64,000 nt of DNA from assembly GCA_022376515.1 (NCBI GenBank), contig WTXI01000020.1:416795-480794 (forward strand), given 5' to 3'. Of this stretch, positions 24,729 through 37,394 are shown in pieces (the stretch's first letter is position 1; every line of letters starts with the position of its first letter). The notes beneath the pieces were generated by a model. It ran no database searches, had not been told where the DNA came from, and saw only the letters and a program-made list of their open reading frames with translations. The DNA comes from Lactifluus volemus. Lineage: Eukaryota > Basidiomycota > Agaricomycetes > Russulales > Russulaceae. A program made the position numbers and the translations under genes.

Positions 24729-27700
24729 GTTTGTGAAGGGTATTTTTTGCTTCATTACGCCACCACGACTGGTCACTGTGATAAGAAGACGGTCTGGTGC
24801 GTGATGAGATGTTTCTTGTTTCTCTTTTACTCATTTCACAGTGTCGGTGTTTCAGATTTCCTATCCTATGATTCTCATTACTTGCTGTTCGATATGGACT
24901 CTCGTGTTGCATCAGACAGAAGCAGATCGACTTGACCACTACTATGCCAATTCATCTATAACGAGTCGGCTGCACAAACACTCGCTTTTGGTGTAATACT
25001 AGCTGGTAATAGGACACACTTCCTGATCGTCATCATCTCAGCCACGACCAAAGAGCCAAGTCATGTCGTTTGGCAGCCAGATGTGGATAAGGGTTGTACT
25101 TCTGTTGTGTCCCAAAGTAGTCGACTTTTTACCTCTTTTCACTTACTCCCACCTCAAGGTAAACCGCGCGATTCCCTCAACTCGCAGTTTTGATGTTGAC
25201 GCACATCCCAAGCGGCCAGGACTTTCCACAACAATAGAATAATAATGAACCACATTCGCAAGCACGTGAACGCGAAAGGGACAAAGTCATGGTGATAAAG
25301 ATACATACAACTTGGAGCAGGGAAGAGCTCGGTTGCGTCTGAGTGAGATTGATGTGATTCTGGCTGTATTAATAATTAGACATCGACATGAGGAATTGAC
25401 ATACGACATCTAACCCATAGAACTTATATACAAGCGGATTGGGGGGTGGGGGCACGTTGAGAACCTCTCCACTGCAATGATATTTCCTGGACTGGGACAA
25501 TATCACACCCTCAGCCTAGCCAGTTGTCAATGCTCTCTGGGTTCACCACGCCGCTATCATACTAGATTGGCGGGACGCATTGTTTCATTCATCACTGTCG
25601 AGAAGAAAAAAAAAGTATCATCAGTGATAAATCAGGTCATAATAGTATTAGCTTGGCATGTCAGAGCCGAGATCGTCACATCCTCGGGAATAATGCGTTG
25701 GTTGCCGTGGATAATTGATTTGGTATCAAAGTTAGTTTTCAGAAAATGCGATACATACAGTACTGCTGTATATGTACTCTTTTACTCGGAATGTACGCAT
25801 TCATATCTAATTACCAGGACTCGGATCGTGGATCCGAGATGATTGGAGCCAGTGATAAGTAAATCATTTCTGAACGATATACGCAACTCCACTGCATGGG
25901 AAAGTTCTAGCGATATCTGATGCGTAACTTAGTAGATGTTGACACCATTTGGCAGTTCAAGTCAAATGGTCTCCAACACCCCAAAAATAAACGCAATCAC
26001 GTACCCAGCCAGTACAGTAGTATTAATCCTTAGCAAGCGGACGGCTGTGTGTGTCCATAGTAGCGTGTCACGAATTGAATGGATCTATTGTATATGGCCT
26101 CGCTCTTTGGTTTCACAATGACCCTTTGGTCTTCTAATAAGACTTAGTGAGCGGATAACAGATAGTACCGCCGTTGAATTATAAGCGAACTCTTCACTAG
26201 CTTCACTGATCGCACAGCCTCACCCGAACAGGCACTCGGCGCCCATCGAACTTGAAGACGGGGAATCATCTGTCCCATTTATATTCTAGAGAACTTCCCT
26301 TGTAGTTTCAGTGTGACCCAAAGACGTATCATACGTGCACAGTGAGTCAATGAAGAAACCAGAGCAATTGGACGTCTTCGTCAAAGCTCGAATATTACAT
26401 GATAAGATCTCAGATCTCCGAGTGTGGAAATGTAAATACCTATTTTAGGAAAGCTAGGTCATGCTGTGTACAGCCTCCTTAGCACTAGCCCCGCTCGAGA
26501 ACCGCCGCAGTAAACCTACAAATACAATTGGGAAGTTCCCCAGAGAGGCACATGATCTCGTGCACTTGTAGAAACACCTTCACATCGGCAAAGTAGAGGA
26601 GAAAACAAAGAGACTTTGACTGAACAAATAATGTCCTGCAGGACCTTTCGAGGTACCCAGCCGACAAAATCGGGCATTCGGCAACCCGGGATTTAATCAG
26701 CCAACGCATAATCGACGTCACAAATTATTTTTTTTTGGACTCGTCCGACCAAGTCTTCGAAAATTTCGAGGTTCCACTGTCGGGCTATGTGTGGAGTCGG
26801 TGTTTTTTTTTTTTCATCACAGCCATAAGAAAGACTCGACATCCCCTATTTTTCGGAGTATCATCATTATCGCACTTGGGGTATGTCTACACCTAGAACG
26901 TGTCACGGGTTTCCGGCTATAGAAAGGATTCTAGAAAATTCCGATTTGTGTCTGCATCTGTGTTCGATAATGTTGGACCGAAGGCCGCGGACGACATACA
27001 CCTGAAAGGTCCCTCGCTTAAACCAATATCTTAAGCATGGCCATCTGACGTGTGCTGTTCATGTTTGCCCAGCTCTTGAGAATGGAGCAAGACATAACGT
27101 CCCCGAACAATTGGTGTTCCTGGTAGCATAGAAAATTCTTTTATGCCAAGACTCAGGGCTATGCAACGGAGGATCGGTGCGGAACCGAGGTGACACGATC
27201 TCAGAGTTCTTGCTCTTGTAGTTTAAAGGAGCGCCTTGATGCAGTCTGCCTTGTGCAAGGCTTGAAGGTGGTCATTGCCTGTCAGGATTTTTAACTCGGC
27301 AAGCTGTAGTTCAAGGCTGGGATCTGCTAACCACAATAAACGAGAGTCGTGTTCGTTAGGAATGTGTGGACATACGTTCGATGCTATGCCGTGCTTCGAA
27401 GAAGGTGAAACACTAGATCGCGGCTATTCACAACTTGGGACCAAACTGCGGCAGCGGCAATGCACGGGAATCGGCGGTGTTTGTCTGCAGTGTTTGCCGC
27501 CATAGCTGTTGCCTGTCCTTTTTGGACCGCAGCAGCTGGTCTGGTAGTCTGTGCATTACATGTAGAGTCAGTACGTAGCACTGGCCCATCTGTAGATTAC
27601 CGCTGTGTCGGTCTTGGCAACAGTATCTCGGTAAAAATGTTAGAAAGATGTTTTTAAAAAGATCACATTCAATCAAGTTATCGGCACCTAGGCACCTTAT

Positions 27701-28560
27701 ACTTTGTCATTCCAGTCAAGTTTGCACTGGCGTGGCACCTGTAACAAGAAGACGAAAAGCAACTGGCACTCCAGATGGTGATAACGTACATAGACAACAA
27801 TGAAGCGCCAAGGAAGGCAGCTGTATCATGAAGAAGCCGCCAAGGACCTGTTACGCTGGAGGGCACGATGCGCCGCGCTCTAAAAGCGATATGGGGTACC
27901 CAAACTTGAACATCCGCAAAGATATCACTTTAGAGCTTTAATGGGGTGCCAGAGAGAATCCGCCAAAAGGTGTATAATTGCGGGATCTAGCGCCTTATAC
28001 GAAGGCTGTACTGGCACGATAATAGTCCGGTGACCCTGAGGAATGCATACCAAAGTGGTGTCTGGGCCCCGGCTGCACTGCCCACTGTGCGCCCACGGAG
28101 ACGGAGAACGGTTACCGCATGCATGATCCGCACTGTTGCCTGGCTGCTGCCACATGGAGGTCAGAGCGAAGAATTGTATCTGGCTTTGGGCTGTCTAGTC
28201 ATCACAGCCTAGGCCCACGACTTTTGAAAGCAAGCAAACATTGTCCCTAGTAGAAGACAGTGAGAATATAATGTAGGAAACAGATCGAGGAGATAGGGGT
28301 GTGGAGACATTGTTTTTCAAGAGGATAAGCATACTCCCTTGTGCTGGTGGCAGGGCGAGTTGGTGACGAATTCAATCTAGATTGGTTGCACGCAATTGAC
28401 CGAACGGGTAACACGCATGTGACACGGCAGAAGATGCCAAGAGAAATGTGGCGTTTCCATATCGGTCGAATGCACAGCCCGCGTCCTCCTGAAGCAACGT
28501 TTTTATATATGTTTCTTAGCCTACTCTCCAGCTCCTTCATGCCCCGCTGAGCGCCCCAGT
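24729..28560. other. gene desert
   Basis: About 3.8 kb between the hydrolase and PMC1 with no supportable gene, RNA gene or intact mobile element. Frames are short and without motifs. A TATA-like TATATATG at 28504-28511 lies about 50 bp before the PMC1 start and may be its core promoter. The rest looks like decayed or spacer sequence. Confidence 0.5.
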
Positions 28561-31500
28561 ATGCCATCCGATCACCTCGAAATCCCAGAGATCGCTGTAG
28601 TCGGCGTCCAAGACGACAATGTCTCTAGTTTCCCTTCAGACATACCGCATACATCATCCTCCGATGGTCCCCTCTTGCCACCGTCAAGCATTGCCAGCTC
28701 ATTCTCAGAAAATTACGGTTTCCTCTCTCCACCCACCCCCTTTCAACGGTCGGCACGAAATTCTCTAGATTCTCCCACTTCTCCAACTTCATATACCTCA
28801 GACGGGTCCTCCATCCAACCCCCACCTTCTCCCACTCTCTCTGCCCTCTCTTCTGGATCGGTTCGTTGGGCAAATTCAACACTATTACGTGACAATAATC
28901 CAGAGGAACACGACGGCTTATCCTCTTTAAACCTTCTCGCTCCTCCGCCCCATGGCCATCGTCGCAAGGGCAGTATAGCCACTATATCAAGTATCGGCAG
29001 TAGCTCGACCGAACGTGATGTCGATGAAACGTTCAGTATTGGGCCCAGCTCTGCGCCCTCCGCTCACTCTGACGCGACTAGCATGCTTCCATCCCCCACC
29101 CACACGCACGTGGACGACGTTTCCTCGCGTCCTACGTCGTCAACTGGTTTCTTTAAGAAAACTGTTGATCGCGTCAGGCGGTCGTCACCATCTCCCAGTG
29201 GCGAAACAGATGTAAGCTCGGACATCACCCGAAGAGATGGCGGTCAAAGCGGAGATAATGCAGACGTCAAGCCTAAGGGACCTCAACTTGTCCGCCCGGC
29301 TTGCTTGGATCTCAAACAAGAAGCTCATTTGAATGTGAAACCCTTTGCATTCAAGCCACTTCAACTCGCCAGTCTCGTTGATCCGAAGAGTCTAGAGGCC
29401 CTCGAGAGCATGGGCGGCGTGGATGCACTGCTCCGTGGCCTTGGGACGCATCGGACTCGCGGTCTAGTCACCAAATCCACGACGATGGTAACTCAACATA
29501 CGTCACCTGATCCAGCTTCTCCGCATTCTGGAGGCTCGCCTGATGGAAATACCGATCCATCGAGGCCGAACATCATGATCACCTCTCCTGCTGGTGTACC
29601 TCAAGGACTGCAGAGTACAGCTAGCCTTGGGAGTGGGCTACCTCCACATTCCAACGACTTGGTCGAGGCAGAGGACGTGTACAAAACGTCTATTGAGGAT
29701 CGGCAACATATCTTTGGCCAGAACGCCCTTCCTCATGTGAAAAGCAAGAGCCTGCTTTTATTGATGTGGCTGGCGCTTAAGGATAAAGTCTTAGTAAGTT
29801 TCAAATTTCCCACTAATCTCATTCCTAGATCTGACGTTCGTTTGCCACAGGTTGTACTGTCGATTGCCGCCGTGGTATCCCTCGCGCTTGGCCTTTTTCA
29901 GGATTTTGGTACGACGCGCCCTCCAGGCCAACCCCCAGTCGATTGGGTTGAGGGTGTTGCTATCATCGTCGCTATTCTTATCGTCGTCCTCGTCGGCTCA
30001 CTGAACGACTGGCAAAAGGAGAAGCAGTTCCAGGCGCTCAATGAGAAGAAAGAAGATCGTCACGTCAACGTCATCCGCAACGGGCGAGAACGGCAAATCA
30101 ACATACACCAGGTCGTCGTGGGCGACGTGGTGCTATTTGAGCCCGGCGAGATTATTCCTTGTGATGGCGTCTTCCTCTCTGGTCATAATGTGCGGTGCGA
30201 TGAGTCTAGCACGACGGGCGAGTCGGATTCGATCAAGAAGATGACATACGAGGAATGCATCCGACTCAGGGATAAACGACTTGTAGAGCTTGATCCTAGC
30301 CGTTCTGTTGGTGACATTGAGAGTACCGGCGGCTCGCAGAAGGATATTCAAGTTTCCGGCTTGGATTTGCTCGATCACACAGACTGCTTCCTCGTCAGTG
30401 GAAGCAAGGTCCTTGGAGGGGTTGGTTCCTACGTAGTCATTTCTGTTGGCACAAGGAGTTTCAACGGTCGTATCATGATGGGTTTGTCGCTCGTGCTCCC
30501 TCAACTTTACATTTTTCTGATGGAGCCATGTCTTGTAGCCCTGCGTCGCGATTCAGAGAATACACCTTTGCAGCTCAAATTAAACAATTTGGCTGAGGTA
30601 ATTGCGAAACTAGGAAGCCTTGCGGGTGGCCTTCTCTTTGTGATGCTGATGATTCGATTTTTCGTTGAACTGGGTACTCATAACCCCGAAAGGTAATTCG
30701 GGAGTCGTACTTCATGTCTCGGAAACTTTTGACGCCTATGTCTCGAAGGTCATCGAGCGAGAAAGGAATTGTCTTTGTGCAAATCCTCGTCATCTCTGTA
30801 ACCCTCGTAGTGGTGGCTGTCCCTGAAGGTAATCACCTACCAGTTCAATCAAAACTCTAATTTATGACATCACATTGTTCAACACAGGGCTCCCCTTGGC
30901 TGTGACGTTAGCCTTGGCCTTTGCGACAAAGCGAATGACAAGAGAGAACTTGCTGGTTCGTGTGCTTGCATCATGTGAGACGATGGCCAACGCCTCGGTC
31001 GTATGTACCGACAAGACTGGCACCCTTACCAATAACGAGATGACCGTCGTTGCGGGTTCTATTGGTGTTCATGCCAAGTTCGTCCGAAGCCTCGACGAGA
31101 GCCTCGAACGGCCAGGTCGAGAAGAAAGGAGCGGCCCAAATGCGAGGGACTTTGCCATCGATCTGTCTCAGCTCAACACGAACCTCACGCCTCAGCTAGT
31201 AGAGTTGTTTAACGCTGCTATTGCCGTCAATACGACCGCTTTCGAGGAGGAAGAGTATCCAGACAGCGGGACGACCGTGTTTGTCGGAAGCAAGACAGAG
31301 GCCGCGCTATTAAATTTTGCGAAGGAGCTTGGTTGGGCAAATTATCAAGACGCACGTGATGCCGCCGACTTTATTCAAGTGATGCCGTTTTCAAGCGATC
31401 GCAAGGCCATGGCATGCGTCGTACGACTTCCAGACACGGGTTACCGCCTATACGTCAAGGGTGCGAGTGAGATCCTGGCGCCGAAATGTACTCGTCATGT

Positions 31501-33477
31501 AGTTGTATATCGCGATGCCACGAACGATGTTCCGAGTGGTAGCGGGATCGAGACAGCACCCATCGGGGAGTTTGAAGAAGACAATATCTCGCGCACAATC
31601 ACGTTCTACTCTTCTCAGGGACTCCGCACAATCGCGTTGTGCTATCGTGATTTCATTCATTGGCCTCCCAAAGCAGTACGATTCTTGGACAATGACGAGG
31701 TGAGAGAATGTTTCGTCGTTGTAGGACTTGGGTTCTGACAGATTCGGACAGGTGGATTATGAAGACTTGGCAACGGACCTTACGCTCATTAGCATCACTG
31801 GCATTGAGGACCCTCTCCGCGAAGGTGTCCGAGAGGCGGTGGCCAGCTGTCAAAAGGCTGGCGTTCGTGTCAAGATATGTACCGGGGACAACGTACTCAC
31901 TGCTCGGTCGATCGCGCAGCAATGTGGCATCTACACTGCTGGAGGCATTGTCATGGAGGGACCACACTTCCGCTACCTCCCACCAGACGTCATGAAGGCC
32001 GTTGTGCCACGATTGCAGGTCCTCGCACGATCCTCGCCTGACGACAAACGAATGCTAGTCGAGACGCTCAAGGACATGGGTGAAGTGGTTGGTGTCACCG
32101 GGGACGGTACAAACGATGGGCCGGCTCTCAAAACTGCTCATGTGGGCTTCTCTATGGGTATTACGGGGACAGAAGTGGCCAAGGAGGCATCCGACATCAT
32201 TTTGATGGATGACAACTTCTCCTCGATAGTGAAGGCCATCATGTGGGGACGGTGTGTGAACGACTCTGTGCGCAAGTTCCTTCAATTCCAAATCTCGACC
32301 AACGTCACGGCTGTCGTCGTTACATGCGTCACGGCAGTTGCATCTTCCCAAGAACAACCGGCTCTGGGTGCAGTACAGCTACTTTGGATTAACATCATCA
32401 TGGATACGTTTGCCGCGCTTGCCCTTGCGACGGATCCGGCCTCACCAGTCCTGCTCAATCGCAAGCCCGACAAAAAAACGGACCCACTGTTTACCGTCGA
32501 CATGATCAAGCAAATCCTCGGGCAGTCCACGTATCAGATCATCGTTATCCTTATATTTCATTTCCTCGGCACAAAGATCCTCGGACTCCATGTCGACGAT
32601 TCTACAACTCAGAAGCACATCGATCTGGTTGCGCAGACGCTCGTGTTCAATGCGTTTGTGTTTGCGCAAATCTTCAATTCGTTCAACTGCCGCCGTCTGG
32701 ACAGAGAATTGAATGTCTTTGAGGGTATTTCGGATAACCAGTACTTTATAGCTATCACCTTCATCGGTTTGTCCCTTGTCCCTTACTCCGAGCCCGTATG
32801 ATCTGGCTAATTTCTTTGAAGAGGTGGTTGTTCAAGTCATGATCTGCTTTGTTGGTGGCATGGCCTTCCAAGTCACCCGCATGGGTGGTAAAGAGTGGGC
32901 CATCTCTCTCGCTCTTGGCTTTATTTCTCTCCCGCTTGGTGCTCTCATCCGGTGTATTCCAAACGAGCCTTGCGAGCATCTCTTTGTAAAGTTACGGATG
33001 CTACCCAAACAGGAGGTGCTACCCACGACTCATCCCGACGCCCAGCCTGGCATGTCGTTCGCTATGGACCAGGTCCGCGATAATTTGGGCACGTTCGCCA
33101 AACTTCGCGGCGGCCGCATGCGCGCATCGTCGTTTGTCCGCACGAGTCGTTCAGCTGGCCCCAACAACCCTGACGCCCCGCGTCTTGTGTAAGTGTTCAC
33201 TACTTCTCACCTCGGGGCCCCGCAGTACTGATGAGTCGGTTTCGTCCTTAGACCCGCACTGTTGGCGATGGTCCCTACGTTGGTGGCTTCCCACGTTGTT
33301 ACATCTAACTGGCAGCCTCGTACTGGCGGTTCGCTCTCGGATCCCGCTGGCTTTGATCCATCAAAGTCATCGGCTGCTCTCTGGGAGAATAAGTTCGAAG
33401 TTCATCCGGACACACTGCCCGATGACCCTGTGTTTAGAATACTCGGCGTAACGCCACAGCCGGTCATGCCACGATAA
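28561..33477 (+). CDS. PMC1: P-type Ca2+-transporting ATPase (PMC1/PMCA type)
   Basis: Eight exons: 28561-29793, 29851-30481, 30539-30692, 30749-30828, 30888-31699, 31752-32766, 32822-33188, 33252-33477 (1505 aa), all in phase. Pumps Ca2+ out of the cytosol, in fungi usually into the vacuole. Seen: A-domain CDESSTTGES, a Pro-containing helix AVPEGLPLAVTLALAFAT, phosphorylation motif CTDKTGTLTNNEMT with Asp741, FVGSKTEAALL, KGASE, MVETLKDMGEVVGVTGDGTNDGPALK (in pieces), and PALGAVQLLWINIIMDT. An unusual ~360-residue Ser/Pro-rich disordered N-terminus precedes the first transmembrane segment, as in some basidiomycete PMC1 proteins. It may hold regulatory phosphosites. Confidence 0.95.
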
Positions 33478-34044
33478 CTTTTTTTCTTTCAATGCTTTGG
33501 TGCTGCTGTACGCCTCAGCGTCCCTTGCTGTTTTACGTTACGTCTCCCCTGCTGGCGGGGACATGCCAATTGTGTACGGCATGCTGCGGAACTGCGCATA
33601 TCCGCATGTCCTTGTACATGTGGCGGTGTATGCCCCATTGCTGGCGCAGGCCTCGACCTCATCTCCCCAGTTCCGTCTTGGGGAGCTTTGGTTGTGTAAT
33701 TTTTCCCATTGTCTTGCCTCACGATACGGGCGTGGCCCTATGAATAACCTCTACAAATAATTCACATTTTTTTTAATGTTGCGTTTTATTTTATGTTTTC
33801 TTTGCATATAGATATGGGCTCCTCACACGCATACGATTCTGTCCCGGTTTAGAGACAAGCTGTAGCTGTATAGATATATTCATGCTGGCATGGAGACAAT
33901 GAACGAAAACCGATTGACGCTTAGAGAACAATTGCCTAATTCGTGATGCCGGGATTATTCCAAAACAGGAAAGTGAAAGGTAAGGCGGGCAAAGAGACCA
34001 CACACAACAGACCTCTCCTTCCTCTACATCCTTGTTCTTTACAC

Positions 34045-35721
34045 ATGTACGTTTCCTCTTTTTCTCTTCCTTTCCTTTTCCAATCTGAATATTATATGGT
34101 CATCTTGCCATCTCTGACTCCCTATGCTAGGCCCTTGCCCGACGAGCGACCACGTCAATCAGTCGCAAATCTCATCGGGCGCTTCGAACAACAACAGAAG
34201 CGTCAATCTACACCGCCCACTACATCGTCACGCACCGCTAGTGCTGCTTCCAACAACACCGGTGACTCTGCGAAAGAAGAGCAGCGCATCGCACGCGAAT
34301 GGCCTCCCGTAAAGACGAACGGTAACACAAGTGGAACGACTGTCAGCCCGCAGATGTCCTTAGCCACACAACGTAGTCCCACGATGACTCCTGTCTCTGA
34401 TGTCCTCACTCCTGTGCAAGCGGACGTAAAAATCCCAGCTGGTCCTGACGCGATCCCATCAACCGCTGATGGCGACGGACCTACCCGACCCGACACGTCA
34501 ACCCAAGCACCTACAACCGCGCCCGCGATCAAACCCCGCGCATCTGCCTCTACATCACGTCCATCGTTACCACCAACCAAACCAACCAAACCGCCCACGT
34601 CTCCTTCAAAGTCCTCACCCACCACTGGCACGCGGCCACCACCCACCACAGCCACAGCCACAGCCTCTCGTGCTACACGTTCCAAAACACCTACACCACG
34701 CACACCATCCAAGGGCCCAGGTTCCCGAAGCGTACCCTCGACGCTTCATCGCACCACTGCCAAGTCTCCTACGCCCTTCGCATACTCCGCCCTAAGACCG
34801 AAGACGCCCGGTTCCCGTCCGAAAACGCCGTCGTCGAGAAACGTCGCTACGGCAGATAAGACAACTTCTGTTCCTCCTACGCCACGGTCGTCATCCGGCC
34901 TATTCGCGCCTACTGCTGCGTCACTAGCAAAAGCGCGTAATGCCGCACCACCCCCGCCGCCAGCAACTGTCCCACGCAAGGTCGATCTATCGCGGCTGAG
35001 CAAGCCTACTGCGGCTTCCGCTGGTAAGGCCCGAGTGGTTTCCAATGTCACGACGCCTCCACGACCACCTGGACATGGCACACCAGTTAAGCGAGGTAAT
35101 GGCACGGTTCCCCGTGGTGCTGCTACTACCGCACGAGGCGGAGCGAGCACGGGGGCTAAGAAGACCTCTGGTATGGCTGCTAATCCTGCTGTTCCCGAGG
35201 CGCCTGCTACCAGTGAAACGGAAACGGACGGGGCGGCAGAAACTGAGCCGATCACTGACGCGGAAGAGCTGGTGGGACAAGAGCACCCTGGAGCTGGAGA
35301 GGTGGAAGAAGTGCAAGAAAGTTACAATGAAAGCGCAATACACGATGACCCGCCGCCACAAGATGACGGCACCGCTGAACCGGGCACTGACACGTTGCAG
35401 TCACATAGTCAGACTGCGGAGGACCTTGCCGGGGCGGAGGAGAGCGATCAGTCGGAACAGGTTGCTCGTCCAGGTGAGAAAGAAGCGGAAATTTCTGTTC
35501 CAGAGACGGAAGCTGAGGCTTCACCGGAGTATGAGGCCGAGACTGCGCCGAAATCGACGGAGCCAGAGGCGGCAAGGTTGGACGAAGACAAGCCGCAGCA
35601 CTCGACGACCGTCAGCAATGAACTGGAATCTATGGTGAACATGCTCCAGGGTGGCCCGCCGTCCTTACCGTCGTCGTCCACGCATCTGGATGTGGCTGGC
35701 GAAATTCCGGATGAGGAGTAA
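34045..35721 (+). CDS. disordered Pro/Ser/Thr-rich protein with split start codon
   Basis: Preferred model: AT at 34045-34046 joined to G at 34131 by an 84-nt GTACGT...CTAG intron, giving MPLPDERPRQSVANLIG and 530 aa. The motif RQSVANLIGRFEQQ is the only ordered-looking element and is the likely conserved core. The rest is low complexity: TP-, KTP- and PPP-rich repeats, basic in the middle, strongly acidic in the last 160 residues. The intron is a multiple of three, so an unspliced message starting at the same ATG would add a hydrophobic N-terminus (MYVSSFSLPFLFQ...). Function unknown; a cytoskeleton- or polarity-associated scaffold is possible but only inference. Confidence 0.65.
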   Translation: MYVSSFSLPFLFQSEYYMVILPSLTPYARPLPDERPRQSVANLIGRFEQQQKRQSTPPTTSSRTASAASNNTGDSAKEEQRIAREWPPVKTNGNTSGTTVSPQMSLATQRSPTMTPVSDVLTPVQADVKIPAGPDAIPSTADGDGPTRPDTSTQAPTTAPAIKPRASASTSRPSLPPTKPTKPPTSPSKSSPTTGTRPPPTTATATASRATRSKTPTPRTPSKGPGSRSVPSTLHRTTAKSPTPFAYSALRPKTPGSRPKTPSSRNVATADKTTSVPPTPRSSSGLFAPTAASLAKARNAAPPPPPATVPRKVDLSRLSKPTAASAGKARVVSNVTTPPRPPGHGTPVKRGNGTVPRGAATTARGGASTGAKKTSGMAANPAVPEAPATSETETDGAAETEPITDAEELVGQEHPGAGEVEEVQESYNESAIHDDPPPQDDGTAEPGTDTLQSHSQTAEDLAGAEESDQSEQVARPGEKEAEISVPETEAEASPEYEAETAPKSTEPEAARLDEDKPQHSTTVSNELESMVNMLQGGPPSLPSSSTHLDVAGEIPDEE

Positions 35722-36155
35722 GAAAATCGGTTGATTATCGGTCAGTAAGACTGCCGCAGGGCTATTTGGACCAATATGCATTTTTCTTTCTTTCACTGGT
35801 ACCAATGGTTCTCATAAGGGCTACCCTGCTGTTTATGGTATGATGATGATGATCCACACGATGTAGTGCCATTTTTTCGCCTATGATATTTTACACACCC
35901 CCCCTTCCGATACATTACTGATAACTCCATTTATTTAAAAAAAAATTGGTCCTCTCTGCGTGTTGAGAAATAAACGTAGAGTGAAATTGAAAAAAAATCC
36001 GCGGATGGCTTGGCAAGGCGGTGCTACTATCGAGTTGTTTTGATGGCACTGCCACGCGGTCGGGGTAATCGGACGGTCTCAACTTCACTTTTTTCTTTCT
36101 TTCAATTTTTACACTTCTTTCACTTTTATTGTTTCCTCTCACTGCCCTCTCAATC

Positions 36156-37394
36156 ATGCCTCCGTTCACTTCCTTCCGTCTTGCTTTGGTCCTGTTCTTT
36201 GCCCTCGCCAGTGTCCAAGCTTATGCTCTCAATCCTCGCCTAAATCACTTACCACCCCGAGCTAGAGCGGACCCCGCCACTACGACACAGAGTTCCTCAG
36301 CAGCGGCAACTACGTCCGCGGCAGCACAGGCAACGACAACGCAGCAGCAGGTGGTAACTCTCACCCCTAGCTCCGCCTCACCCGCGCAACAAGCTTCTAC
36401 CACCGCAGCAGCCGCACCAACCTCTGCACAGCAACAAGTAACCTCGTCGGCAGCACAGAGCTCTGCCGCACAATCGAATGCCGCTCCCTCGCAACAACCA
36501 CAGTCGTCGACCTCGGCCTTTGTCACGACCAAAGGTGGCCAGGTTGTCACCAGCGTAATCGTCGTCTCCGATTCCCCGTCCACATCATCAACGGCCAACT
36601 CTTCACAGAGCCCCGCCGCTGCCAATTCTACTTCTGGCGGTTCCAGCTCTAGCGTCTCATCGTCCACCATCATCGGATTATCTGTCGCGGGTGGCGTCGC
36701 CGTTCTCGGCGTCATTGGTTTCTTCGTGTGGAAACTTACCCGCAAGCGCATGCATGACTTTAGTAACAGTACGTGTTCCTTGACTACTATCACAAACGTT
36801 TCATTCTCATCGTCCCTGATCCCTCTCTCATCGTGGCGTTCCTCGCGTACAATTAAAAAAAAAACAGACGAAGAGATCAAGTGGCCAGAGCTCAACTCAC
36901 ACGACGCGAGCGTCCCCCTGCCAACAAACCGTACCGGTGGATCCGGCTTTGATACTGCCGCGGACGTTGGGCGAACTTCGATCGGCGGTTATGCAGCTTC
37001 CACCGCAGCCACTTCGACTGCCGAGCTCTACCCAGATCCGTACGCTGTCCCGCCGTTGCCCCACCTGGACCCGAATCAACCCTACCGCGACGACCCAAAC
37101 GCGGGCTTTTATGACCCGTATCGTGGGCCCATCCCGCCGTCCTTTGACCAGGCCACCGCGGGTGAGGCGATACCGATGACACAGCTCGCCGGGCGTCGTT
37201 CGCCCGGGCCGGGTGCGGCTTACGGCGTAATGGGCAGCGGCGGACGTGCGTCGCCCGTACCGCAGGTGGCTTATGGTGGAGGAGACTTTGGAGGGCGTGC
37301 GTCTCCAGGCCCGAGGGCTGCTGGATTTGCTGCTGCCAGTGGGAGAGTGTCACCAGGACCGCAGGCGGCGTATGGTAACTATGGTCCTCGGTAG
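36156..37394 (+). CDS. mucin-like type I membrane protein
   Basis: Exons 36156-36768 and 36868-37394 (379 aa). Signal peptide MPPFTSFRLALVLFFALASVQA, then ~150 residues of Ser/Thr/Ala/Gln (TTQSSSAAATTS...) expected to be O-glycosylated. One transmembrane helix follows (TIIGLSVAGGVAVLGVIGFF, about residues 172-191) with a WKLTRKR stop-transfer. A Pro/Gly/Tyr-rich cytoplasmic tail carries three diverged RASPGP/RVSPGP repeats. This is the architecture of fungal wall-stress sensors of the Mid2/Wsc type, though no WSC Cys domain is present. Role as a surface sensor is inference from layout. Confidence 0.75.
   Translation: MPPFTSFRLALVLFFALASVQAYALNPRLNHLPPRARADPATTTQSSSAAATTSAAAQATTTQQQVVTLTPSSASPAQQASTTAAAAPTSAQQQVTSSAAQSSAAQSNAAPSQQPQSSTSAFVTTKGGQVVTSVIVVSDSPSTSSTANSSQSPAAANSTSGGSSSSVSSSTIIGLSVAGGVAVLGVIGFFVWKLTRKRMHDFSNSTCSLTTITNVSFSSSLIPLSSWRSSRTIKKKTDEEIKWPELNSHDASVPLPTNRTGGSGFDTAADVGRTSIGGYAASTAATSTAELYPDPYAVPPLPHLDPNQPYRDDPNAGFYDPYRGPIPPSFDQATAGEAIPMTQLAGRRSPGPGAAYGVMGSGGRASPVPQVAYGGGDFGGRASPGPRAAGFAAASGRVSPGPQAAYGNYGPR

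Noticed and set aside
34047..34130. Start of the disordered protein at the upstream in-frame ATG 33946
   Set aside because: A clear GTACGT...CTAG intron lies between, and the conserved-looking RQSVANLIGRFE follows directly after it. The upstream segment has no conserved feature.
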